64,000 bases of DNA from Lucifuga dentata (Eukaryota; Chordata; Actinopteri; Ophidiiformes; Bythitidae), in the NCBI GenBank assembly GCA_014773175.1, contig VXCM01000921.1, positions 62,001 through 126,000 on the forward strand. The letters are read 5' to 3'. This document shows positions 12,001-24,124 of the stretch, in pieces. Within the stretch, counting starts at the first letter, position 1, and each line of letters opens with the position of its first letter. A model generated the notes under the pieces. The model saw only the letters and a list, made by a program, of their open reading frames with translations, was not told where the DNA came from and made no database searches. The position numbers and the translations under genes are program-made.

Positions 12001-13380
12001 TGTATTAGAGACCAAAAGAAAAGCTCTGCTGAGTCTAAAGACAATGAGAGATCATTTGTGGTGAGCATGAGCAAGTGCACAAGCACTTTGCTCTAGAAGT
12101 TGTTAAAATAAACAGCTGATTTTACAGCTAGTGACTTGTTTTCAGTGTACTGATATGATGTGCTGAGGTGCTGAATCTCATTCCAACCAACCAGCAGAGA
12201 TGCTTTAAACCATCACATTGCCATAAATATATAATCAAGATGGCATTAAATAGATTGTGCATAAGTTCAGGCTCAATTATCTGTCAAGTCAAAGTTTCAA
12301 TTAAGGAAACCTAAACTATTACAATCCATCTGTTTGCTCTTTTTTAATAACTGTGATACAAACATCAACCGATGCATGTGGTTCTGCACAACATGCAAAC
12401 ACACACGTGCATATGCATACACACAAAAGGTGCACAAACCCACTGACCAGCTAAAGGCCCATCCCCCCCCTCTGTTTTGCTTAAGAAATACCGGCTCCTT
12501 GCTCAGCCATCTGTGACACTGTGAACCTAATGACCCCATGGAAATGCAGACTCCCTAAATTAGCCTTAAACGTTTCGCTGAAACCTGTTCTTCAGAGGAT
12601 CAGTTGTCAGAGTCAATGGGTTTAGCTTGGTTTTAAGATGCTTTCTCTTCCATTCACGCAGCCACACCATACCTGTCTCAATTAAGCACATTTTTGAAAA
12701 GCTTCATTCCACTGTATAGAAGTGACATATGAATGTTTCATGTATCCTCTTTCATAATAGTTTGGTTAATAATTTATGACATTATTTACATATCTTGTCT
12801 ATCAAAATTGCATCATAACATTGGAAGTAAGACTGTTTTTGTTTATTTAAAATGCACTTTGCAGTATAGTGTTATTATTTATGTTGCACCTCCTGACTTA
12901 AAGCCCTACAAATGTCAGTGGCGCCCTAACTTCATTTAACCCTAGTCCAATTATTTGAACTTTTTGTTTTATTAATTTGCCAGAGGTCCCGTTTAATTTC
13001 TAATTTAATTCTTTACTGACCTGATTTGTTGAATATTCGATCCTTCAATTATGTCTTCCTGTATCCCATTAGGGAAAGACCCCTAGTAAAGTCTCTTAAC
13101 TTTCCTAAAGTAAGCAAAATATACAGTACGAATGAAATATAAATCAGCTCAAATTAATACCATCAGTAAATTGAATGGTGAACCTCTTTACTTATGCAAT
13201 ATAGAAAAATAAACCGTTTCACAAACACAAAAATGTCTTCTTTGTATTAACTCTGCACTACATCAAAGACAATCTCTTCAAACTTCTTAAGAATAATTAA
13301 TTCTCAATAATGAAAATTCTTTTAAATATATTACCCACAGAGTAGTACTTCTGTGAACAAATTGGGTTATGTACACCTAT
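9075..13380. other. Intergenic, no gene recognised
   Basis: Contains a (GT)12 run at 9265-9288, a poly-T stretch with N at 9922, and otherwise unique-looking DNA. A short hydrophobic open frame near 10621-10707 is discussed as a finding but is not supported as a gene. No protein family match was seen on either strand. Confidence 0.55.
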
Positions 13381-13416
13381 CCCCCCCCACCACCACCACC
13401 ACACACACACACACAC
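13381..13416. repeat. C-run, (CCA)n and (CA)n compound microsatellite
   Basis: Eight Cs run into ACC/CCA triplets and then a CA dinucleotide run. Confidence 0.85.
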
Positions 13417-13533
13417 TTAAACGGGCATATAATTAAGTTTATAAAAGATATATTTCCCCGTTGCAACTAAATGGCCCTTTCGCTCTGCTGAGAAAGAAAA
13501 AAAAAATAACGATAAGGAATAACTTTAACTCAC

Positions 13534-13990
13534 TCAGTTCCAGTCAACTCCAAGTCCACGATGAGCCACGCTAGCGCTAGCCACTCGACGTCGTCAGACA
13601 GACAGAAGGAAAAAGACAGTGAGCGAACTCCCACGGAACCAGAGGAAGAGCATTCCCGGTAGCTACAGACCGCTTATCTGGAAGGTTCCTGGTCTTTCTA
13701 GTCACCACAGTCCTCAGAAAATGTAGCTGCTAAAGTCCGCTGGTTGAGCTAACTCCTGCTAGCACTTTCTTTCACTTTGCAGGCACTGTTAGCAGACCAC
13801 TAACTAGCGCGCTAACTCGCGGTTAGTTAGGTAGCTAATTCTTGCTGAATTGGTCCACAAATTCTTCAAAGTCGCTCCCGTACTGTTGCTGATTAGGTTC
13901 TTGGCTTGAAAGCCTTACAACTACAGCAGGGCCACACGCGTCTTTCCAATATTCTGTTTCGAAACTTCTCAGCAGACGTCACGTGATAAT
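13534..13990 (-). promoter_or_regulatory. CpG-rich promoter / non-coding first exon candidate, gene unknown
   Basis: This patch is clearly richer in CpG than its AT-rich surroundings: GCTAGCGCTAGC, CTCGACGTCGTC, GCGCGCTAACTCGCGG. It also carries the repeated TTAGC/GCTAGC words typical of teleost first exons. Read on the minus strand, a combined E-box/CRE-like site (CACGTGACGTC, at 13975-13985) comes first, and a good donor, GA|GTGAGT, closes the stretch with the last exon base at 13534. Together these suggest a minus-strand transcript starting near 13.95 kb. No coding exon of a minus-strand gene is visible to its left, so it could serve a gene beyond the window, a lncRNA, or be a relic. On the + strand it holds only a 33-codon frame (13561-13662). 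Confidence 0.4.
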
Positions 13991-15909
13991 TTAGTAGGCG
14001 TGGCAAAATGCCACCACACACCACAATTTTCTTCAATGAATCAAGGGAAAGGTTTTATTGAAAACTGGTATAGAACAATTGGCATAAATTAAAATGCAGA
14101 CATAATCATCATGTCATAAGTATAATAAAACAATTGTCAGTTGCCATGATAGATGTGATAAGATAAATATTTGTATCATAAGGTCTATAAACTATCAGCA
14201 CAAAATGTGCATCTCTTTGGTCACAAGGCCTCAATCAATAATTTATGGTTTGATTGCATCTGCAAGAAAACTGTTCACATTTTGGAATAGGGTTCAACAC
14301 TGCTGCCGGGTTTTGAGACGTTTCGAAACATTGTAGCTGTGTGTATCGAAATGTTTCAAAGCCTCAAAATTGCCATTCCTACCTATAACACAATACGTGT
14401 TTCATATTACAGCCTTAATTTTGCCGTCCTCATTTCACGTACCACTACCTCCTCTATCCCCCTTAACGTACTCTCTCCCATACTCCCATATTCACCTTTG
14501 ACTCTACCTCATCGTTGAATTAACATAATAAAAGCACACCAACAAAATCTACACTTTACAAATTAACTCTATGTCGGATAATATATTTGAACATGTGCAG
14601 AGTAAAACTCATTAACATTCACACCATATATACACTTTAAAAACATGTGAAGGTAAAATAAAATTTAACCCCTAACAGGAGGTTATTCCAAATTGAATCT
14701 GAAATCATATGAAGAAGTAAAATGGAATCTACATGTTAAAATATATATTTCATGACAATTTTGAGCTCTTTATGACAGCAGAAACATATCATTCAAAAGT
14801 CCTCAGATGGTACAGTAAAACAAGATTTAGTGCCAGATAAATGGTTGTAATTTTGAGTGTCCTTGACTGACTTAGTTTGTGGCAATACATTATTGGCTGT
14901 GTGACCATTAAACAGTTTAACCAGGATTCTGCTGAGCGCTCCAACAGGTGCTGCTCAAATTGAGACCTCCTTGGAAAGTTAATGGGCCATGAGGGAGGCA
15001 TGAGTTAAAAATCAGATGACAGAGTTTTATCCTGACTATGTACCAAAAGTCCACAGAATTCCTCCCCAACTCCCCCTTTCTTACCACTACTCTTTAGGCT
15101 GTGGACATTTGCACTTGACCTAGTTAACGTCTCTAGAGAGATGGAGAAGTAAACATAAACGACAGCTCTCCTACAGAAAACCTGGAATTTTCCATAATTT
15201 ACACATTCAGGTCACAGACCAGTCTGTCCACAGCAACCAAAATGGGAGGAACAGTTTTGGCATGTGTTTTACTACAGGGGAAAATCCCCAGCTTTATAAC
15301 TTCAGAACACATTGACATTACACTGGGACAGCCTGTAGAAGGAGTTACCACCTTTATCAAATGAAAAAACATTGAACATTGGGGGTGGACACTACCCTAC
15401 GTTAGAATATCTTGCCACAGTAACATTTGAAGAAAGAATTTTGTTAAATCTTAAATCTATCTCCAGTAGTTTCAAAACAGTATTTACTGTTTAGGACCTC
15501 CATATTCTCTGACTGAAATTAAGTTCAGGATTATTATACATGAGAGACTGGTGGGCATGTCTCTGCCTTTGGTCCTGCTTCTAATACACATGATGATGCA
15601 GCCCAAAGTAAAACAATAAGTGCAGATAAATTATAACAGGATTTACAGTACATTGGCAAATGGTCTTTGAATTAACAATATAATGAACGCCTGAAATAAA
15701 AGAAAAACATTAGTATCAATGACATTTATTTCTAGATGTAAATTTCAGTACCTATTTACACTCCAGTTACCATCCGCTCTCATTGTTTACTTCTGAAAAT
15801 AAGGCTCCAACACCAACTAAGTATTATGTGAAAAGTGACATACACATAATACTAATCTGAACAGACAGATTCATGAGAATAATCTGGTGTTTTTGTTTTT
15901 CTATGTCTT

Positions 15910-15959
15910 GTAAATAATTTATCTAATTGGGAATGTAAATAATTTATCTCATTGGGAAT
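15910..15959. repeat. Two-copy 25-bp tandem duplication
   Basis: The unit GTAAATAATTTATCT(A/C)ATTGGGAAT occurs at 15910-15934 and 15935-15959 with a single A/C difference. Confidence 0.9.
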
Positions 15960-16037
15960 GGTGTAGGCTAAATACTTGTGTAATAATTTAAAACCAATGA
16001 GACCAACACCATCACCATGATAAAGCATTGTTTAGTT

Positions 16038-16060
16038 CCATCCATCCATCCATCCATCCA
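16038..16060. repeat. (ATCC)n microsatellite
   Basis: A short run of the tetranucleotide TCCA/ATCC. Confidence 0.85.
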
Positions 16061-16862
16061 CACCATACAGTAAAACCATACAACCATACAACTTCCAAAT
16101 TCAAATTGCCAATATTTCTAACATAAAATAGAAACAGAAAAGTAGCATGTTACCACCCAATTAGGTGTGATGCCTGTGGTAAAAGAAATTGTGAAACTGC
16201 AGTGTGAGTTGGCTGTCTTCTTCTGTTTTGACTATGGCTATTTCCTGGGTTGAAAAAAAAAACCCTCCCTGGATGACAGAAGAAAACCTGCACTGCAGTT
16301 CATGTCAGGTAAAGTTGTCCAAAGTATATCCAGTATATCCACCAGTATCAAAAAATGCTAATTTCCTTTACATGTAGGGTTTAAAAGAACACTAACCTAC
16401 TTAAAATCCCTTGGGAGAAGGATATTGGTTTATGCATGTGTGCACTTTGCCAGCAATATGGGGAGAGAGATGAAAGTGTAGTTACAGCAAAAAAGCAGGG
16501 AGAGGTTTGGTTTGAAATATTGCTAAAGGAAATGGGAAAGGGTATGTAGAAATGTGAAAGAAAAGTTAGTGAGAGGGCAGAAACAGGATTGGTGTATGTG
16601 GAGAGATAGGAAGTGTATACGGTACATATGTGTGTATTAGAAAGAGAAAGCTGGGGGCAGGGTAGTGAACGTGTCACGTGTATCCCAGAATAAACTCAGA
16701 GCTTCAGCAGAGCGATCTTTGGACACAGCAGCAGCCTCAGGAGCAGCAAAGAGCCTCAAGTCTTCAGGTCCCTCATGCTGCTTCCATTACACATTCTTCA
16801 GCAACCACACTTTGATACCTGTCTTCCCCCTCGCCTTATCTAACCCTACCCCTGACACCCCC

Positions 16863-16864
<2 letters not shown>

Positions 16865-16892
<28 letters not shown>
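16865..16892. repeat. (CT)14 microsatellite
   Basis: Uninterrupted CT run embedded in a pyrimidine-rich stretch. Confidence 0.9.
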
Positions 16893-16897
<5 letters not shown>

Positions 16898-17480
16898 CCC
16901 TGAGATTCTCCATCCTCATACAAAGCTCTGACACAAATCAGAACCATCTTCTAATAATTCATGCCCTGTTCCTACTCACCACCAGAGATTTTCCTGTAAA
17001 GCTAAAGGATTATGAATGATTTCTCCTGTCTGCCTGCGTAATCTTAGTGCACGTGCTCTGGCAGCTTTATTGTGAATGTGTGCTGACATTTAAAAGCCAT
17101 TACACATGTACAGTCTTATTTGAGCCTGTGTGTAAGAACAGCTCCAGTCTAATATGTCTAATATGACTAAGTATAGGCCGTCAGTTATCACTTTAAAGAA
17201 CCATCTTGGTGTTTCTCTAAGCTGCTCCTCAGAAGAGAGCTGGAGAGGTGCCAGATACTTTATTCAATTGGAAAGGTTGACATGACATCCAAACAAAAGA
17301 ACTGCTCTCCTAGTGTCAGCCTCCAAATATTACACAAGTGTATGAGTGTAGCTGCTCAATATAAGAATTTATTTAAAGCACATGTTTCTGAGGGAAGCAG
17401 AAATCTCACTGGGCCAAGAATGTGTTTGTCACAATCAGTCCTCATTGTTAAGCACAGTGATCATTTCTGGAAGGAAATTT

Positions 17481-18034
17481 ACCTTAATGGATTATATCGG
17501 TAGTTTTGTATGTCTGAGCCCAATAAATACTACCCGCATACATGTTATGATACTGCCAACCATTTTCCAAAATATAAAACCGTATTTTTGTTATTTTGCC
17601 AAATCTCCTAATCTTTCAAAAATCAAATGTTCAGGTAATACACAAATCTTAAAATTCAATATTTCACCAGCTAACACCATAAGTTGTTTTAAGTTCTGTA
17701 AAAGCAGCCCCTTCCCCTGGGACTATATTTTTTGGCAGAGATGGTTTAGATCGCTCTGCACTTTTAACTGCATTGAAACGTTAAAAGTTAATTACTTCAA
17801 CAAAAAATTTAATTGACGGCTTGCCATGATGGATTATCAGTTTCATGTCTCTTCAAGTTCATTTTTATATCGTACTGGAATGAATTGAAACCAATGGCAG
17901 GTGGAAGCAGCAAAAACAATTCTAAAATGTACTGCTTTGGTAGTATTCTTTAGAATATGGTTGGCAGTAACGTAATGTGTATGTGAGTTGTATTATTGGG
18001 CTTAAACATGCAAAATCATGGTATGGTCCTTCAG
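17481..18034 (-). mobile_element. Non-autonomous inverted-repeat element, copy 1
   Basis: The two ends are diverged inverted copies of each other. The left side reads GAGCCCAATAAATACTACCC ... ACTGCCAACCAT. The right side, reverse-complemented, reads AAGCCCAATAATACAACTC ... ACTGCCAACCAT. The interior shares GGGACTATAT ... GGCAGAGA with copy 2 (28324-28839), where it runs the other way. It has no transposase frame; the 144-codon open frame inside it is chance. The outer boundaries are approximate. Confidence 0.7.
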
Positions 18035-19854
18035 TGTAATTAAAGTAGGTGGCTAAAGCATAGCTCAGTGACATGGAGCTGTGGAGTGATCTCAAGGTCG
18101 TTTTCCAATCTGATATTCTGCCAATTAGTAAAGACACTCCACGTCAGCTCACAAAGCAACCCAAAGTAACCCTGCTAAATACCATTTGGCAGGGTCAGAC
18201 AGTACTCAGTTGACTTTACTTTGAAAATGATTTTTGACATGATAATATAATGTTTTTCTATTATGCAGAATATTTTTGTTGTTTATTCCAAAGTTATACC
18301 ATTAAAACATACTTGTATAGCTAGGTACAAATGTTTGCTGTCCTGAGATCACGCTTTGCCTTGTGAGAAATGTGATAAAATCTCAGTTGTGGCTCTTGGT
18401 AAGTTGGTAAACTTTAGTCAGTGCAACCTAGAATTTCTTTCTTAGAATCTCAAATGTTTAAAAGACCAAAAGTGGCCCAAAAATGGTAATCTCAGTTTCT
18501 AGAACAATCCACAGTGACCTCCTGTACTATTGAGTGATCTGCTCCCACTGTTGAATGAGGGCACAGGGTATTATCAATGAAAACACTCAGGCAGCCTGTC
18601 ATCTGTTTACATTATTACCATCTCAAGGTTTCACAGCTTTTACCCACAGGCAATTCGGCTTATCAACAAGAAGGTTTCACTCCATTTTTTGGCATACCGT
18701 ATATGGCTGGCGCATTGCTAGTGCTCAATTGACAGCTTACAAATACAATCTTGTTGGCTAATGTATGTGGTTTTTATTTTTACGCATATATTGCTGGGTA
18801 AGTGGTAAACTTTCCAGGAGTGTAGCCAGAGCACAAGAAGGCTCTGGCACACTAATCTGGTGAATATAGAAATTAAACTGAACTTATCTTATTCTTAAAG
18901 AAAAAAAAAAAAAAAAAAAACAGAATGTAAAGTCTAAATATGTTGTTTATTGAAAATTTATTATTGTGGCCAATGATAATATTGTCTAATATCTGTTCAG
19001 GTGTCTCAGCACCATCCTTTGATGGAATTTTTGGGTCAAACATGATTACTTTGATGTTTGAAGTTATGATCATGAAATCCCCTGAAACTGAGGCTGGATG
19101 TCTCCTAAGAAATTATCCAGATAACATCACGTCTAAATAAGGTCTCACACTAAACGCCCACATAATGATCCCTTAAAAGTGCTAGCAGAGGGAGCGTAGG
19201 CAGTTCTACATTGGACATAGATTTGGCAGATTGCCTGTTGTCAGCCAGCTCATCACATCTCTGCGGGGAACCTGAAGGAAAGACTACCAGCACCCCTGTA
19301 TGATGTCTCCATTTAATCACCAGCCAATTACCTGCTTATTATATGCTACATGATCACACATCACCCAAGAATCTTCATTAATTAATGGCAGAAAATTGTA
19401 AGCAGCTTTTTTCCCTGAGAATTTCTTCATATATCTCCTAACATCATTCTGCTCAAAATGACACCATAAAGCTACCAACTCATAATCTTAGTAGAATTAT
19501 TAGCATAGCACATGTGCTGGTGGAATAGATCAGCTGTAATAACCAGAAATCACAAGTCCATATTAAAAGGTTGTGGTAAAGTGCACCACGACTGAAAAGC
19601 CAGTTTTTATTGGCCACAGTTCCAGCCTAGTGAAGGAATTATTCAGTGTGCTGTGACGATAATGCTTGTGGTGAGCTCTCAGCCCTTTGCATCATGCGCA
19701 GCCCTCTTCGTCTGTGTGTGGAGTGCATGCTGGAGCACTTACATAACCCTGTTAAAATATACCCCAGTCACATGTAATGTTCAGCCCTGCAGATAGATAT
19801 CCCACTGTCGCTTGAGCAGCTTTGGCAGCCGTTCAGACATTAGCAAGCGTATAA

Positions 19855-19878
19855 ACACACACACACACACACACACAC
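19855..19878. repeat. (AC)12 microsatellite
   Basis: Uninterrupted AC run. Confidence 0.9.
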
Positions 19879-20723
19879 TGCCACATTATTTCCTCCCCCC
19901 ACCCAGCTGCAATGTGCCCACACTACATGCGGTCACATTTCTTATGTGTGGGTGGAGTTAACTTGGTGGAACTAGCATTTACTGTAACAGGATGACATTT
20001 CTGGAGGTGTGAGCTCACTAGTGAGAAGTGGGAGACACGTTTCCTAACCACATAGAGAAGAGTTACAGAGTCCATAATCACTGAAGCTTCGCCCAAATTA
20101 TGCAATCAGTACAATTTAGATTTTAAGATTCAGTCTATCCATGAGTTACAGGATTTTTTGTGTTATGTGAAACATCTGTAGAAATGTTACGGCACATTTT
20201 AGAAAATGTGAGTCTTAGATCAAAGTAGCAAAAATATATTTCAATGAGTTTCTTGACTGCACTGAAATTTTCTAAAAATAGATTACTGGTTGTTTAAAAA
20301 GACAGGAGCTTTAAGCAGAACATCTAAACTCTTAGCCTTTAAAAACTCTGCACGGAAATGATTGTGTAATCTTGTGACCAGTAATTTCTGGAAAGACTCA
20401 TTATTGTACCTATCAGCATAAACTTTGAACAGCTACTGCATGTGCCTTTAAAGTCTAATCTACATTTGACATGAGGCACATGTTAGTATTTATGTTTACA
20501 TTCATACATACATTCATACAGCTGCTTTAGCTGTCGTTAACACAATTATGATCACTCCAGTCAGCCCTCCTACATCCAAAACCCTGTGCTGGAATAATTA
20601 GTGGTAAACAGTCATAATATGAATAACGCTCTGGAAAGGCTGCTGTCTGGTGTTCCCATTTAGAGACACACTACACAATGCACAGCATGCACACAACCTG
20701 AATCCTGAATGAAACACCCCCCN

Positions 20724-20756
<33 letters not shown>
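20724..20756. repeat. (CA)n microsatellite next to an assembly N
   Basis: A CA run directly follows a C-run and the N at 20723. The true repeat length is uncertain because of the join. Confidence 0.85.
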
Positions 20757-20759
<3 letters not shown>

Positions 20760-23272
20760 ACTATAGGTCCAAGTATGTGTATGGGACAGTATATGGCCCA
20801 AAGCCATACACAGAGCTGAGTCAGATGAACAGCTCATCGCAGGGGATGACTGCTAGTAAGACAGGACACACACACAACAAATTCCCCTGCCAGCACAAAC
20901 ACAAATATACACATACCCACATGCAGCCACACATACTTTAGGTATGTGTGGGCACATACTCCCAGTATAACAGCGTGCATGCGGGTCAGCTAAGGACATC
21001 AGCAGCACACCAGTGACAGCCTTGAAACTGCACTTGTGTTTTCCATAGTTAGCTATTGCATCAGGCACATCACACTGCATGACTATGAGAAACAGGTTTT
21101 GCAATTGCTCATGTTGTAAATTGTACACACACATGACACCAGAGCTTCCAAAGTTTATCAGTTATAGCAGGAAATACGGCACCAGCACACATGCTGCATT
21201 TTTCTTAAAGAAAGGGTGAGTCCCTATGTTCAGTATGTACCCTATAATAAAATGGGTGTGAATCTCTGATTTGGCTTTTAATTTCATGAATGAGAGTGGG
21301 CAACATCTGCTCTCTGTGAGATACGCAATCAGCCAGCCTCTCTGACAAATGGTAACCCACAGTTCCAGTTTGTACTGTGTGACTCATTTCAGTTCTGAGA
21401 GAAACCATTTCCCTTTGTGAAGAGACTCAAAATTGCTCCTGTTTTTCTTTGTACAAAATATAGGTATTTGCACAGGAATTGAAGCTGGATTATATTTAAT
21501 ACAGAAATGTTCCTGGAGTTCATAAAGATCACTGAAACAGCAATAATCTGTGATTAATATGGAAAAACATTTTGTGTATGAAATAAACAAAAAAAACAAA
21601 AAAAAAAAACAAAGCTATCTCAGTTATAGTAGGAAATGTGACATGTCATTTCTTGATTGCTTTAATGTCCAGGAAAACAACTCTGATGTAAGTGTAGATG
21701 CTATTTTCATTCAATTTTAGACTAATATCTATGCTGCATACATATGCCTGAAAGCTCTTTGATAAAAAAAAAAAAAAAAAAAANAAAAAAAAAAAAAAAA
21801 AAAGATGTCTGTTTCCTTCACTTTGATGTGAATGTGATGCACTCCACAGTGACAAGCCTTGGAGACAAAAAAAGGAAATGAGAGTCGGTGGAAAGCTGTA
21901 GGAAGTCCATGGCCATCACAAAGTCTGAGGCCACGGAGGATGTGAGCCTGAGGAGCAAGACGACAGGAGACTGTTTATTGGATCTTAAAAGGACTGCAGC
22001 ATAATTTTAATTCTAGATGATTAGATCACTATCACTGCAGGTGTGTCATCTCTGTTGGCTTTATGGGTGCACGGTGGCCTGTGGTGCACATTTGTCACAG
22101 CAGGATGTGATTAAACGCACAGCAGTTAGAAATGAATCCATCTGCCTCTAAGAATGAACTGTGCCACAGTTGTCCTTTTCCACCTGCTACTCATTTTGAC
22201 AGCAGCACATAAAACAAAAGTAGCCATACACTCCTCTATGATCACTAAATGACCACTAAATGCCCTTGCAAGCTGCAGTTAAGCAAGGTTTTTATAAATC
22301 TTATGGTACATGCTCATTATAACAAGCACAGAAGACACTCAAAGAAGTTCCTCTACACTTAAAGTCAGACAGATTTGCACCCAGTTGTTAAAACTGTCTG
22401 GGAAGCGTCTTTGGCTCGTAAACATCCCACAGTGCATTTTCACATACAACCTAACATCTGCAGAGAGAAGGGAAGGAAAAGAAGCTGGAAGGAGGTGAAC
22501 AAGAAGGGAAATATGTTGTTTTTAATTCAGTTTGACTTAGCTATTTCTGACTGACAACTGAGGGAGACAATGAAGAGAGGCTGGCATGGTTTTGAGTGGG
22601 AGTCACCCAAATGCACGTGACCATGTTTGCTGTGAAGGGCTTCATGACTCACAGGCTCCGCTCAGGATCCTCGCCTGGGCTTTGACAGAGTGCTTTTAAT
22701 CCCACCCATCAGGTAGTCAAACAGAGGTCCTGTGAGTCATGCCTTTACTGTCATTCTGTCCAAAAAATAACAATGGAGACTGAACATTCCCTGCATGTCA
22801 ATGATAGCAAGTTTTGAGGCAATTTTTGAGGTTTTGATAGCAAGTCCTGTTTTTGAGCTTGTACAGAGAATAGGCCAGATTTAAGGACTGAACTTTTTCA
22901 TAAAATGCAAAGTCTTGAGTTGAAACTTTGTTTATGCGATAGATCTTGTGTAACAATTTAAGTATTTTTACAAATATAGCTATGTGGGGTTTAATAAGCT
23001 CATGTGGGATGGACACTGTATGCGAATGACACAGAATGCAGTCAGTATTAGTTACACCTGTGTTTGACAAATTGAAACAATGACAGAGGAATTATATCAG
23101 AAGTTTATTAAATAGTTTATTTACTTATAAAAACCTCTCATAATCATACATTTATTCTAAATCAAAGAAAAGGATGTAGATATGTAGAGCCTAGAGTCAT
23201 CTACCCTGCTGAAGTGTCCTTCAGCAAAACACTTGAGAGGCCTGATCCAGTTGCTGTTGTGGTTTTGCAAAC

Positions 23273-23548
23273 CACTATTCAGCACGTGAACAGTATGGCT
23301 TTTGTGGCTATAGATGACGCTGTGCAAAGTCAGGGAGCTGACCTCTATGACATCATAAGGGTTACTTCCTGATTTAGACCATACATGATGGTGGTAGACT
23401 GCAAGTTTGATAGCTAAAGCTCCTAGGCCTTTTTTTTCTTTTCTTTTTTTAACTTAGATCTTTTCAATGCCCCCAACAACAAACTAACCCTTATGATGTC
23501 ATAGAAGTCATTTTCCCCTACCTTGCACTATTCACATACTGAATAATG
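23273..23548. mobile_element. Fold-back (inverted-repeat) element upstream of ciart
   Basis: The left arm contains CTCTATGACATCATAAGGGT (23340-23364 with flanks). The right arm contains its inverse, ACCCTTATGATGTCATAGA (23485-23509), matching at about 24 of 25 positions. Further out, CACTATTCAGCACGTGAACA on the left pairs imperfectly with the inverse of CACTATTCACATACTGAAT on the right. About 120 bp of unique spacer separates the arms, and no protein is encoded. This fits a MITE-like or fold-back insertion ending about 260 bp before the ciart E-box. The left arm includes a perfect CACGTG at 23283-23288. Confidence 0.65.
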
Positions 23549-23810
23549 TAATGCTCCCCAACACCCCAAAAAAAAAAAAAAAAAAAAAAAAAACTTAAAT
23601 AGGATGTGTGAAATCAACGGAGTCTCCCTTTAAGAGTCTGTAATTATCATCAGCTACGTGAAATCGCTGACTGTGGCTTTACTGCGGTGGTCAGCTTGCT
23701 TAAATGCCATAAGTCAGGCATCAACCAGATGAATAAGGAAGAATGCCTGTGGAATGACCAAAAGCGGGCCCGACTTGACTTTTCGCTCAGCTGCTGAGGT
23801 GAAACCGATC

Positions 23811-23977
23811 CGCGTGTCCACGTGTTTGTGTCATTTCCATGTCATTTGCATATGTAAGCACGCCTCGCCTATCGCTCCGGAGCTGCCTTTAAAGGAAAAG
23901 CCTATTTGTTAGACGGGAGGGTTTGAGGAGCAAATGGCAGAGCCGCCTGCCTTTGGCCCCGCCCCCTGAGACACGTT
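23811..23977 (+). promoter_or_regulatory. ciart promoter: E-box, E'-box, D-box-like and GC-box sites
   Basis: Sites seen directly: CGCGTG (23811-23816) and a perfect E-box CACGTG (23819-23824) two bases apart; an octamer ATTTGCAT (23844-23851) overlapping ATATGTAA (23850-23857), one mismatch from the D-box TTATGTAA; a TTTAAA-type AT box (23886-23895); a GC box (23955-23968, GGCCCCGCCCCCTG); and CACGTT (23972-23977), the E'-box form known from Per2. CLOCK:BMAL1 acts through E-boxes and PAR-bZIP factors through D-boxes, and CIART is a known clock-controlled gene. The start of transcription is not visible; about 23.91 kb is a guess, and sites downstream of it would lie in exon 1. Confidence 0.6.
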
Positions 23978-24124
23978 GCTTTGGGAGCAGCAACACGGGC
24001 GGATCGCTGTCCTGCCTTCCAGCACACTCACGCACACTACAGTCAACACATCAGCTGCTCTCTGCGCCTCAGAACTGGATCTACCCTAACAAAGGAACAG
24101 GACCGTCCGCTCCATCCTGGGAAG
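23912..24124 (+). other. ciart non-coding first exon (5' UTR)
   Basis: GC-rich stretch directly downstream of the promoter sites, closed by a strong donor, GAAG|GTACGT, at 24124/24125. There is no ATG-initiated frame joining to exon 2: in exon 2 an in-frame TAG (26228-26230) stands before the start codon, so this exon is untranslated. The left boundary is approximate. Confidence 0.5.

Larger units (their letters stand above)
13991..17480. other. Intergenic, no gene recognised
   Basis: AT-rich DNA. It contains a 25-bp tandem duplication at 15910-15959, an (ATCC)n tract at 16038-16060, a (CT)14 run at 16865-16892, and a diverged inverted repeat near 14312-14370 built on TTTCGA words. No coding exon was recognised. 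Confidence 0.55.
18035..23272. other. Intergenic, no gene recognised
   Basis: Contains (CA)n runs at 19855-19878 and 20724-20756 (the latter preceded by an N at 20723), a poly-A run near 18901, and a poly-A run with N at 21784. Open frames are microsatellite-driven or short. No coding exon was recognised. Confidence 0.55.

Noticed and set aside
13561..13662. 33-codon ATG frame (MSHASASHSTSSDRQKEK...) on the + strand of the CpG-rich patch
   Set aside because: Short, no good + strand donor or downstream exon found; more likely chance in GC-richer DNA. Kept only as part of the promoter candidate.
17382..17816. 144-codon open frame on the + strand
   Set aside because: It runs into the inverted-repeat element and has no family resemblance; a chance frame in AT-rich repeat DNA.
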